From NCBI GenBank assembly GCA_031002005.1, contig JARYHS010009186.1:181562437-181626436 (forward strand): 64,000 bases of DNA. The letters are read 5' to 3'. Source of the stretch: Vandiemenella viatica. Taxonomy: Eukaryota > Arthropoda > Insecta > Orthoptera > Morabidae. Below, one piece after another: positions 11,498-21,837 of the stretch. Under the pieces are notes generated by a model. That model worked only from the letters and a program-made list of their open reading frames with translations. It searched no databases and had not been told where the DNA came from. The position numbers and the translations under genes are program-made. Position 1 is the first letter of the stretch. Each line of letters opens with the position of its first letter.

Positions 11498-13294
11498 CTG
11501 TGGTGTAAGAGGTTTACTGAGTAATGCGACTGTTATGATAATAGAAGTTTGCTAGATGCAAGTCATACAGCTCTTTGTTGTGTGAAGTTTTTCTTTTCGC
11601 GTGAGAGTATTAACCAGGGCAGCGACTAGACGGATTGCTTTAAGTGAAATCAGCGCAACTGCCCAGGGCGCTCCTGTGTTGCATTCAGGGAAGCGAAAGG
11701 TGAGGAGAACAGAAACGCAACTAACGGCTTTCTCAGAAGTGAGCGCTGTAAGAGCACTAGTTGACTGATATAGAACATACGTTTGTCCTCCAGAAGCTAC
11801 TGGAAACGCGTCGTTATTGAGTGTCGGTCGGTAATTAGCTACGTCATCGATAACCGGAAACTGCTAATGTTCTCTGTTTAGACTGTCCATTGTTTACCAT
11901 ATTTGTGAAACCGAGGTTTGCTTTACTGACCGTTAGAAAGAAAAATCCAATTTAGTGTCTGGCATATGTATTGTAGTGGACTCTATGTTCTTCAGTTTTT
12001 GTATGAACAGAAAACATTATATTAAAATGACTCTATACATACCTTCCTGATAATACTTCAATGATATTGAACAACATTTGTTAGGAAACCTGTGAACGAT
12101 TTGTAGAAAAAAGTAAGTAATTAAATAAGCACACGTAATTGCATCTTAGATCAATCAAAGTCGACAGTCGATTTATATTGACGATGAAATGTTTTATGAC
12201 ATTTTTTTATTTTATTTTATTTTGACGATTACCTTCATCCTCCCCAGGCCCATTGTGCCTGCTATCTAACGAGTACCGTGGATAGAACTTCGCGGGAAGA
12301 TAATGAATGGCTGTAGCGTGGCGCTGACCCCGTCACATCCCTTGTAATACCGAAAAGGGGATGCGGAGGTCTACCTCGGCAGGTGCCGTAGGAACCCCGT
12401 AACCTCACATTTTTTATCATCGGAATAGGTTAGGCTATTACAACAGGGATGGATTGCTCCACCGGTAAGAAATTTGGTCACCAGATCATTATACCACGAA
12501 AGTATTATTGCCTCAGATACTTCTCGTTACACTTACTTAATTGGATTATAATCACGCCCATATGGATCGCATTACTAAGTTTGCTGCTAATTTAACTATG
12601 TGAAAATCTATATCTATATCTATATATAGATATTTTCGACAATCTTGAATTTCTTTAGATTTTGAGTCATATGATTAGGAAATTGGAGGGGTGGAGGGAC
12701 ACATTGTTTCTTACCATAAGAACTGTTACCTTGCGAAGGACGCAACTAAATAAAAATATTTGAATGTAAGGTTAATCGAATTTTAGTATATCTGAGCAGC
12801 AATACATCATCCGATGTGGTGTGCAAATTTTTCTTCTAATTCCTCTGTTAATTTTTTTTAAAAAGAATATTTGCCTACATATCTGCTTTGCGGTCCGTAA
12901 TAATCGTCATCCTGTGACACTTCATCTTGAACGTTGCACAGGTGACAGAATTACAAGGCTGTGACGTGCGGTATGATAAACGAAAGTACGCACGCACATG
13001 AAAAGATGTAAGCGTTTAACGAAATTATTATTTTGTTGCAGAATCTAGCAACAAGAAAAAGCAATTAATTTGGTATTAGCCGATTGGAAAAACAAGAGGT
13101 GAGTCGTTAAATGTTTCACCACAGAGTTTTTGGATTTGTAACGTTGACAAATTAATCGCAGTCAGTGGCTTGGATGTACTGCCAATCAAGTTGGGTCACC
13201 GGGACGGAGATTCCGAAAAAGTCAAGGATTTTCATGTGAGCTTAAGCTCCGGGACGTCCTCCTTTCTCCGGCTCATTCCCTCTCCTTTCAAGTA
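11498..13294. other. Mostly unrecognised
   Basis: No exon recognised. A distinctive GC-richer block at about 12220-12410 (GACCCCGTCACATCCCTTG, AGGAACCCCGTAACCTCAC) follows a TTTTA-rich run and looks like the end of a dispersed repeat, family unknown. A short TATATC/TATAGA microsatellite lies near 12608-12632. Confidence 0.3.
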
Positions 13295-13305
13295 ACTACA
13301 GCGTA

Positions 13306-13553
13306 GCCGGTCCTGGCAGTGTAGGGGCTAGCGCGCTGGCTTCGCATTGCAAGGGCCGCCGGTTCGAGTCCGGCATCGGGCATGGGTGGTTTTAATGAAG
13401 TTTTGTGTTCGTCTTGTGCTGTCCTCACTGTACTTTCACAATATCATGATTAGAGCCTGATACAATACGCTGTACAAAAACAAACTGGAGCTGGGCTAAA
13501 TGGTCGCAATGACCAAAGGCCATTATTTTTTTTAAAAAAAAAAAAAAAAAAAC
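13306..13553 (+). repeat. SINE family B with 11-bp target duplication
   Basis: The head reads GTGTAGGGGCTAGCGCGCTGG and the B box GGTTCGAGTCC. It ends in a long A tract. ACTACAGCGTA flanks it at 13295-13305 and 13554-13564. The shared CATGGGTG after the head and AAAGGCCATTA before the tail tie it to the copy at 10081. Confidence 0.92.
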
Positions 13554-14097
13554 ACTACAGCGTATCGAAGCGTCTTGTTGACCACACTATATCCGAGAAT
13601 GCGAGGTACATCAACCATCAGTATCTGTCTAATTGTGTCACCGTGTTGCAGGCAAACATGGCAGTTTGGTCTGTTGCCTCCTTCGCCAGTTTCCAAAATG
13701 ACCGCCCTCTCAGAGGACCGGTTGGAATAGAGGATGAGTTGATGAGTTTTGTCTATGTTTCCAGCTTCCTGTACGCAGCTGAGAGACTCTCAGTATATTA
13801 GAAATACTGAAAGATTGCAATCTTCATATGCTTCAGTGACTTTATTACACAGGAACGATATGCAGTATAAACACTGCAATTACTATATAAGGTTACAGAT
13901 ATGGTCCTCTCGGATTAGCTTTTTCTTCCGAGATTACAAGACTTTTTATAATAGCACATTTTTTGTAAACGAATTTTTCCTGTTCATATTTCATGCCGCA
14001 TCTATTCCACATGCAGCTATTTCGCCTTATCTGTTTCCTCAGACTTCTCTTTAGGCCGACTTCCTTTGCTTTCAAGTATTTTCTGTTTGCATTTTTT

Positions 14098-14310
14098 AAA
14101 TGGCTTGATGCCTCTTCAACATCGAGGTCAGTAGAGGTGGGAAGGTCTGGGTGAAAGGAACGGGTAGGAATTAGGTCATGGCTATTTAAGGGAATCATCG
14201 CGGAATTCACCTGGAGTGATATGGGGAAAGCTAATGGCCGGACGGGGATTCAAATCCACGTCCTCCTGAATGCGAAACCAGAGCGTTACCGCTCAACCAC
14301 CGCAATCGGT
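14098..14310 (-). repeat. SINE family A copy
   Basis: Reverse orientation with ATCGAGGTCAGTAGAGGTGG tail, CACCTGGAGTGATATGGGG body, GGGGATTCAAATCC B box and a degraded head. Part of the body (the CCATGGAAAACCCAAATCTG region) is shortened. Confidence 0.8.
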
Positions 14311-14586
14311 TTCTGTTTACTTCCTTCGTAAAATATTGATAGCGCTTCCAGATTTGTCTTAAATGTATTCGTTCCTTCTCCTCTGATACATAGATTTCAG
14401 TAAAATCTCTGTGATACAAGGTTTTCTGCCGCTTTATTTCCTTATATTTAACGTTTGTTTACCTTCTTCGAATATGCTATTCTTCAGTTAATTCCATTTT
14501 TCTTTCATTTCTTCTTTTTTTCTTACGGACCCGCGTTTAGAGCGTTATATTTTAATTAATTGCAAAATTCTTTACAGCCTACTTTT

Positions 14587-14807
14587 CTTTTGCTACGGGC
14601 TTTACTCCTTCTCGACTTTATTACAAGAGGTGAGAATCGAGGGCAAGAAAACAAAACCGTCTTTTTAAAGGAACCATCCAAGAATTTTCCTGGAGTCATT
14701 TCGGGAAACCATGGAAAGATTAAATCTGGAAGCTTCGATAGGGATTTGAACCTATGTCCTCCCAAATGACAGGCCATATCGTTACCGTTTACCCACCGTT
14801 CTTGGTT
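14587..14807 (-). repeat. SINE family A copy, diverged
   Basis: Reverse orientation. GGGCTTTACTCCTTCTCGAC tail, CCTGGAGTCATTTCGGGAAA body and GATTTGAACC B box are recognisable; the head at the right is eroded. It lies about 300 bp from the copy at 14098 in the same orientation. Confidence 0.75.
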
Positions 14808-15459
14808 ACAATCTATATTTAGTTTCTGAATCTCTGTTAATTTCTCTTTACCTGTGATATCCTGCCAGTATCCTTTTGACGTTTCCACGCTATATTCTTC
14901 TTTTATTGGTTTTAAATATCATGTTTCTACTTTTCAAAAATTTATCTCTTTCTCTTAGACAAAAACCGCTTACCCTATTCCGTTTTTTTTTTATCTCCTT
15001 CTGCAATCTAGTCACCCATGATTATTTCTCCCATACTCCCATATTCCCATATTTCAAATCCCCAGTCAGTTCTTCCATTTCGGCATATGTGACGTTGAAA
15101 TACTTATTTCATATCCTCAAAATAATTGTCACTTAACTGCTTCTAAAAACTCACACGATTCCTTTCCTATTTGCTCATTATATACGCCTCTTCAGTAAGT
15201 AAGTATATTTTACTAAGACCAGTAATCTTGTTAGTCCTTCCTTTTAAACAGTGGAAATAGAAACCAGGAGACCACGATTTAATGCAGCACTTCAAAATCG
15301 TAATACAAAACTGTAAATATGAAGAGGAGATAAAGAAAAAAACTGAGTGAAATTGTGAATGATATAGATACTCTGAAAAATATCAACAGTAATGATATTA
15401 TTATCTTAGATCGACGTCTGTGTGAAAAAATGTAATCAACAATCCAAGCAAAGATGGTA
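14808..15459. other. No recognised feature
   Basis: Pyrimidine-rich plus strand (many TTTCT and CCTTT runs), no exon or repeat family recognised. Confidence 0.35.
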
Positions 15460-15475
15460 TATAAATTAAAACTGT

Positions 15476-15745
15476 GAGAACGAAGGCTTTCACGGCGTAT
15501 CGATGAAATATAGTCTTCGCGGGTTTTCCGCCGTATGTTGTTGAAGAGAGACAACAACGAGCTTTCGGCGGCTGGCTCTGCCGCCATCTTCAGGTTAGAT
15601 GTGTGCTGCAGGGAGTACCAGGTAGTCAGTGCAGCGCTGGTACTCCCTGCAGCACACATCTAACCTGAAGATGGCGGCAGAGCCAGCCGCCGAAAGCTCG
15701 TTGTTGTCTCTCTTCAACAACATACGGCGGAAAACCCGCGAAGAC
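15476..15745. mobile_element. Palindromic insertion with 113-bp perfect arms
   Basis: Positions 15509-15621 and 15637-15749 are exact reverse complements over 113 bp, separated by a 15-bp spacer (15622-15636). The whole is flanked by 16-bp direct repeats TATAAATTAAAACTGT at 15460-15475 and 15746-15761. These look like a target-site duplication; the right one overlaps the end of the arm by four bases. The 33 bases at the left (15476-15508) are not part of the palindrome. It is probably the terminal region of a retroelement inserted as an inverted dimer; the family is not certain. Confidence 0.85.
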
Positions 15746-15777
15746 TATAAATTAAAACTGTTCATCATTATCTTCTT

Positions 15778-16019
15778 TTTTTTTGCTTTTGGCTTTACGC
15801 CTAGTTGATGTCAAGGTCATTAGAGGTGGGAAAGGATTCAGACAAGTAACGGGAAGGAATTCAGCCATAGTCTTATGGAGGAACCATTCCAAGCATTCGC
15901 CTGGAGTGATTTGGGGAAACCACCGGAAAACCCAAATGTGGATTGCCGGACCGGGATTTGAACCCGTGTCCTCCCGAATTCGAGGCCAGATCGTTACTGC
16001 TCACCCACCAGGCTCGGTT
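15778..16019 (-). repeat. SINE family A copy, near full length
   Basis: The T-rich tract and GGCTTTACGCCTAGTTGATG are the reversed tail. The TCGCCTGGAGTGATTTGGGG body and GGGATTTGAACCC B box follow, then the CACCCACCAGGCTCGGTTA head. It starts about 30 bp after the palindromic insertion. Confidence 0.88.
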
Positions 16020-16638
16020 ATCATAATTTGAAATATTTAAGATCAACAACATGAAGTAACATGTATCCGTAACAGTATAGTTCAACAAGAGATTTATTTA
16101 TTTATTTATAAAATATGGTAATAAATGTAAGAGTGAGGGAAACAGGTGAAAGAAGTCAGTAATGGATGCGTAAGGAACAGTGGTTGAAAAATCTGTGGGC
16201 AATTACTGTAATTATCGACGTCTGTGTGAAAAAATGTAATCAATAATCCAAGTAAAGAAACCGATTTAAACTAATAGTAAAGAGATAAAAGAAGCAATCA
16301 ATAAAATGGAACTATCAGACAAAGTACTTCATTCTTCATCCAACAGAGGAATAGTGGTAGGAACCTCTCTTCGTGTTTCCTTTTCCAGTATTCAGAAGGT
16401 TGAAATTTATCGAAGATATGACTGAGACCACTGACTTCAGACACTACTATTGAGATGAGTGTTAAGCGAAATGAACATTTTAATTCTTAGATTATTGCGA
16501 ATTTACTTTTACCTCAAACACATGTGTAGGTGTTTCAATAACGAAAAATGGTTTTGGATTAAACCAAGCTTTGAAATAGATTCAGAAATGATAGTTTGCT
16601 ATTGTGTCGAAAACTGGAGAAGATTGTTACTAGAAAGT

Positions 16639-16851
16639 CAGGGCCGGCACTAGGAATTTCGGGCCCGGGGTGAATGGGCGACTTTTTTTTTTTTTAGCTC
16701 TATAATCTGGCTGGGCGACAATGGGCGCATTCTTGGCTTCATGGCCTCAGGGCCCCTACAGTCGGTGATCGGGGCCCCCTATCAGCCGGCGGGCCGGGTA
16801 CTTTTGACCCGCTCACCCCCCCCCCCCCCCCCCTTCCTAGCGCCGACCCTG
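16639..16851. mobile_element. hAT-like non-autonomous element
   Basis: The ends are CAGGGCCGGCACTAGG at 16639 and CCTAGCGCCGACCCTG at 16836-16851, an imperfect 16-bp terminal inverted repeat of the CAGGG type known from hAT transposons. The 213-bp body is GC-rich, holds a T tract and a 19-base C run, and has no ORF. Flanks TAGAAAGT and TATGAAAGT resemble an 8-bp duplication with one indel. Confidence 0.7.
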
Positions 16852-17792
16852 TATGAAAGTTTATCGCTTTCGAGAAAAGTTTGCTTCAACTGTCGTACTA
16901 AACCAAATCTTATATTTGATCAGATTTGATTAAAACTGTAGCTTTAACTTACCTTTTCACTAGATACAGTCAAATTGGATTCACTGTAGTGGAGAGATTA
17001 AGAAAATATTGCTATGGAAAAAGACAAATACTGTAGATATTTTAAAAATTTCTCACAACAAAACCTAATAAAGCGAAAAACAAAAAATTGTAAAGGTAAA
17101 TACAAAGTAGATAAGAATCCGATATTGATGCTTTTGTTACAGAGAGTACAGTTAGAGAAAGATAGAAATAGAATGACTTGGAAAAACTGATCCTAAAAGT
17201 CCACTAATACAAATCAAACATTACTTCCGGCTATATTCGCTGTGCTATGTATGGTTTACGTATAACCAGAGAAATGCGAGCTGAATTTATAAAAACATAT
17301 TTAAGCTTCACTGACACAGTTAAACCGTAAATAATTAATGAATAACTGAGTTTAAACAACATTAAAAGATGGACGGACAGCCACAGTAGCTGAGGAAAAA
17401 GAATAATCGTCATTGCGAACAATTGAAACAATCTGCGTATGTCATCGTCGTTACTACTTCAGCTGCAATAAATCTTTCATGAAAAAAAAAAAATATTTGA
17501 TCTCATGGTTTACATTGTTTTGCTTTCTCCATAATTGTATTGTCAGCTACTGCAATGCCTTCAGTTTTATTTTTCGTTTCAGCTGAAGTCCCACACTTGT
17601 TTCAACCGCCTTACTCAAACTACTCTGTAATTATGTAAGTGAAAAGGAAAAAAAAAAGAACAGACGTAGTTCATATTCCAATAAAAAGTTCAAGGATACT
17701 GGCTAGCAGTTAAGTGATCGACAGTTTTATTGTTTTTAACCTTTCCCAGCATGGAGTAAGGAAATTCTGACTGTGTATGTTGGAGACACAGT
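16852..17792. other. No recognised feature
   Basis: AT-rich. It lies directly downstream of the P450 stop codon, so part may be its 3' untranslated region; several AATAAA-like motifs in minus orientation cannot be assigned. Confidence 0.3.
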
Positions 17793-18051
17793 TCAGGCGC
17801 AGGAGGCGTTCCTCTCCCTGGGTGTGAGATGCAAGCTGAAGCCCTTCTTGGGAGATATCACCATGCCCATCTGCAAGTCCTCCAAGTCCTGTCGTGTGCC
17901 GTACGTGGTCACCCTGAAGGCTGGCAGGATTTTGGAGAGCGCCGCCTGCATTTGCAGATGTGCGTACTTGGCGCCGATGCATGATCGCGGTCCTGCGCCG
18001 AATGGCAGGTAGGCAAAGGGGTGCCTCTCGCGACACGCCTCGGGCAAGAAC
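17793..18051 (-). CDS. Cytochrome P450, last exon only
   Basis: This exon encodes the C-terminal end of a cytochrome P450, a haem monooxygenase usually bound to the endoplasmic reticulum in insects. The sequence reads LPEACRERHPFAYLPFGAGP and then RSCIG, which contains the haem-binding pattern FxxGxRxCxG with its Cys thiolate ligand. A conserved-type helix (GAKYAHLQMQAALSKILPAF) follows. The frame ends at a TGA at 17793. In minus orientation the exon is preceded by CTGTCCCGCAG, a good splice acceptor, giving a first base at 18051. The helix wording looks closest to the CYP4 clan, but this is a guess. I found no other P450 exon; a LINE fragment begins about 35 bp upstream of the acceptor. It could be an isolated exon or part of a gene with long introns. 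Confidence 0.88.
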
Positions 18052-18087
18052 CTGCGGGACAGACGACAGTGTTACTAACCTAGAGTC

Positions 18088-18440
18088 TTAATTTAATTGT
18101 AATGGAGCACACGCTCCGGTGGCAATTTCCCTACACACCAAACTTCCCCCTATCCTGCACCCACCTACATTTGCCCTCTTCAAATTTTAACTTTAAATTC
18201 TTTTAACGTTTTCGGTAAGTTATTCATCATTCCAATCCCTGACACCCTTACCAAAAAAAGAAAATCTTCCCACACCCTTGTACCTGAAATCCAGTGTCAG
18301 CTTGTGGTCATGGTCATCTTTTCCCTTCCATGAACTACTTTTATACCTATTGCAATATCTTTCCATGCCTCATCGCCACTATACGCCCTGTACACTGCCA
18401 TGACCCTCCTCATCCTCCTCCTGTCTTGCAATGAATCCCA
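18088..18440 (-). mobile_element. LINE family 1, copy 2 (strongly 5'-truncated)
   Basis: The 3' end matches copies at 3.5, 44.5 and 55.1 kb: GCACACGCTCCGGTGGCAAT near 18106, then CATCCTTTTC-type sequence encoding DHDHKLTLDF in minus frames. Similarity ends at CTGTCTTGCAATGAATCCCA, where the sequence folds back on itself (see hairpin). It sits in the intron just upstream of the P450 exon. Confidence 0.85.
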
Positions 18441-18455
18441 TTCATTGCAAGACAG
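18421..18455. repeat. 16-bp perfect hairpin at LINE 5' junction
   Basis: CTGTCTTGCAATGAAT (18421-18436), loop CCC, ATTCATTGCAAGACAG (18440-18455). The left arm belongs to the LINE; in copy 3 the same place continues with unrelated LINE sequence. The right arm is therefore an inverted copy made at insertion. A short direct repeat GACTATAC / GACTATAC follows. Confidence 0.85.
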
Positions 18456-18479
18456 ACTATACATTGCAGACTATACTTC

Positions 18480-19835
18480 TAGCTACTAAAATTCAGCTCA
18501 TGCTAACAAATTCTGCTGGCCTGCTACATTGCCATTGGTAGAGTACGGATCTTTATGACAAATCACTTTTTTCCCTGCCTTCTTTTGGAGCTGTAATTCT
18601 AAATTAAACACTGATTGAACGTTTCTGGTTGTATTTAAATGTATTTCATATATCATATAAATGCATATTAAGGCCATTATTCTAGGTTTTGTCGTATAAA
18701 GATGATATTTGTGATCATATTTTGAGGAAAAATCTGGTAATTTTTTAATTGTAGACATTTTTCAATAGTAGTATAGGCCTACTAATTAATAGTGTAAGTT
18801 AAAGGTGAAAAGAAATTAAGATAATTATTCTTAGAAATGTACTCCTATTACACTTCTGAGGAAAAAACAAAAATAATAGTCACTGAATTGGCCAGAATTT
18901 ACCAGTCAAGAATTAACGTTACACGTTATTGACATTCTTGAAATGTCAATGTTCCGCCCGCCTTTTAATCTTAACAACGCAGCAGCAGCATGCCTGTGTC
19001 GAGCAGCGTCAAGTAATGTCTCGCTGTAGCCAATTCTTTTGAAACAATCCTCAGTCAGTGTTAAATCTGCAGTGGATCAGGGAAACCAAAATTTTCTGAA
19101 AATGTTAAGTTACGGAATTACGTAAAGGAATTTGGAGAGGAGTAAATTAGTACAGATGAAAGAGTCCTCAACAAACCGATTTAAGGTACAGCAGTATTGC
19201 GATACATCAAGACATAACAATGTATCACGGCATTTAGCTAGACGAAGCAGACAGCGACTTTTTTCTTTTTATTGACAAAAGAAAAATCTAGTAATTTATT
19301 CTTTTACAAGAACACGAAAAAAAAAAATTCTAAATGGTGCAGTAATTCCACGGAAACAAATTATGCTGACTACATAAAAGCGACACGACTACATAAAATA
19401 AATGACTTATAATTGAACATGTTTTGATGAATAGTAAATATAAACGTTTGGTCATATTTAACAAATTTAAGGTCGAATTGGGTGCATATTTCTCTATTTT
19501 TTTGGACATAAAGATCCGAACCTTAGTCACCAGATAGTGCGTCTTCTCGAAGCTACAGCTTAAAAAGTGAAGACCAGCAACAATCTGATCAGTAAACTAG
19601 CAAGGGGTACACAGGAAACTTCAGCTCCAACACTGGTGTATTCAGTACCACTGTGCACCCCTCATATCAACGTAGTATACACGCAGTTCAATGAAACGGT
19701 GGCGAACATAATTTGAACACTAAAACCAAATTAATTTCTCTATGTAATTTCTAATATTGCTCCAACCAAATTATGCAGAAAAGAACTGTAGAAGTGTGGA
19801 AAAAATATAGAGTTATTAAAAAAGATTTTAAAGTT
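18480..19835. other. No recognised feature
   Basis: AT-rich, no exon or repeat family recognised; short chance frames only. Confidence 0.35.
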
Positions 19836-19837
19836 TT

Positions 19838-20275
19838 ATTTCTCACAATAAAGGATGCATATACGTGCCACACATCACTGGGTAGAGGTAACTTCAAAGT
19901 TTTACTGTATACATTCGTCATTAGCTGCATTTTTGTTGCACGGTTAACATCAAAACATCTTCATTTAACGTTCTACTACGACCGGTGCTTTTCCCTTGGC
20001 ATATGCACCCAATTTCTACGAATGTTTTAAGGCAATCTTAAATCTGTTTAAAGCGAGGTGCACTTTATTGAACTAACGGCGGAATCGATTCACTTTTTGC
20101 ATAATGTTGCACACAAACGACTGGTGTCGCCATTTTCATGTAAACAGACAACAGCGCCGTTGGCGGCAGCGAATGGAACTAATAGGCAGATGTTACAAAC
20201 ATTGAACCTTCCTCTACCCAGTGTTGTGTGTCACGTACTTGTATCTTTAATAATTTGTGGAGTATAAAAATGAAA
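19838..20275. repeat. Probable element with inverted ends
   Basis: About 19838-19910 and 20195-20275 are diverged reverse complements. ACGTGCCACACATCACTGGG TAGAGG on the left matches CCTCTACCCAGTGTTGTGTG TCACGT on the right, and the match continues outward into TTTTAT-rich ends. No transposase frame lies between. Either a non-autonomous transposon or two inverted repeat copies. Confidence 0.5.
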
Positions 20276-20586
20276 ATTCTGCTCCTTCTTTTTTAATAAG
20301 CCTGTTTAATGATCCATAAACACAGCACACCTTCCAACCCACACTACGTTCGATAACCGCCATCTCGCCTTAAAACAGAGGAATTCATTTCGGGACATAG
20401 AGGATGCAGCAAGTTTAGTGACATTTTCCATCAAAATATCGTTGAACGTGCCTTTAAAACTGTTGGCATCTGGGAATCAGACCAAACCTCTACCTGGAAT
20501 GAAGCTTCCAACAAAACATCTGAACCGCTTAAGAACTGGATGAGCGAGTTGTAAAAGTACGCTTTTACACGTGGAAAATCTCGGAT

Positions 20587-20825
20587 TTTTGTTTGTTTGT
20601 TTGCTTTATGCTTTACGTCGAGGTCATTAGAGGCCGGATGGGACTGGGCACAAGGAGTGGGAAGGAATTCGGCGATGACCCTTTGAATGAAGCATCCCGG
20701 CATTCGCCTGGAGTTATTTGGAGAAACCATAGAAAACTCAAATCTGGATACCCGGACGGGGATTCGAACCAGCGTCCTCCCGAATGCGAGTTCAGAACAT
20801 TAACCACTCGCCCACCACGCTCGGT
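20587..20825 (-). repeat. SINE family A copy, near full length
   Basis: Tail (TTTG)n and CTTTACGTCGAGGTCATTAG, body CGCCTGGAGTTATTTGGAGA, B box GGGGATTCGAACC, head CGCCCACCACGCTCGGT. A short TCTCGGA repeat flanks both sides. Confidence 0.9.
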
Positions 20826-21370
20826 GTTCTCGGACTGACTGGAATGCAAATGCGAAGATACTGAGCAAATTATCGACCAATATACAATTTTGCACAGTTT
20901 CGATCGCATAATCCTAAATCTTTCCATGTGATTAGAAACAGTCCCGTTTTTGTTTTATTCAGTTATATTACATTAACATTCTTAAAGCCCATTAAATTCA
21001 AGATAGGATAATAAATAACGTTTTGCTTCTATTTACCCGTTTGGAGGATCAGTACGTAGATTAAAGGGATTAACTTGGGCCGGAATGGACCTCGTTTGGA
21101 ATGTTGGTTTTGGTTGTAAATTTTGCGGTTCCTTAAACTGTGCTTCATATTTGATCAAGATTTGCTTGGACGCTGCGTTTTACTTACACAGCGTATTTCG
21201 GATCCAGGTAGCTAGGATTACCGAACTGGATTACGATAGCTCGTGCAGAGGCAGAAAGTTCGTTTCCTTCGCTAGTTTAGCTCAGACACAGTTCATTAAT
21301 GCTATTTTAAAGATTTTAAAACGTTTCCAGAACGCAATTCCCATGGCATATTTATCTGCTCCAGGTTTAT

Positions 21371-21572
21371 CTTTTTTCTTTATGGCTTAGCGCCTCTCTG
21401 GCATCAAGATCATTATATTTTGCTTGTGGCTTTACGTCTCGTCGACTTTAAGGTTATTAGAGTTGGGAAAGGACTGGGGCGAAAGTAATTGGAAGGAATT
21501 CGGCCATTGCCTTTTGAAGGAACCAAAAGGCAATTTCGGAAAACTATGTAGATACCAAATCTGGATGTGAAC
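21371..21572 (-). repeat. Two overlapping SINE family A fragments
   Basis: A tail fragment (TTTATGGCTTAGCGCCTCTCTGG, about 45 bp) is followed directly by a second family A copy starting TTTTGCTTGTGGCTTTACG. Two tails in a row in one orientation suggest one copy inserted into another. The head of the second copy is missing. Confidence 0.65.
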
Positions 21573-21837
21573 ACAAGTTTGTCGATAGACGCACAAGGTT
21601 GAAGGTGAAGCGATAGTTAGCAATTTTAATATTTGAATGTTGTACAGTCATCATAAATTTATCGTGTATTCACTCACATAATTCATGCTTCGACGGAAGA
21701 GTGGGTGAAGATTTCAAGTGAAACAGAAAATAGCAAATCATAGATACAAGCGATAGAAAGGCGGTATCGGCCATCAAGAACAGCTTTCACACAGGTCATA
21801 CAATAGATCTGAACAATATGTGCTGCAAAAAGCACTC

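Noticed and set aside
13560..13750. Possible LINE zinc-knuckle remnant on the minus strand
   Set aside because: Only a CHVC-like string was seen; no surrounding RT motifs.
15279..15659. A 126-codon frame running into the palindrome
   Set aside because: It is formed by the palindrome arm plus AT-rich flank; no splice or family support.
16640..16930. Proline-rich open frame at 16741-16929
   Set aside because: Produced by the 19-base C run inside the hAT-like element.
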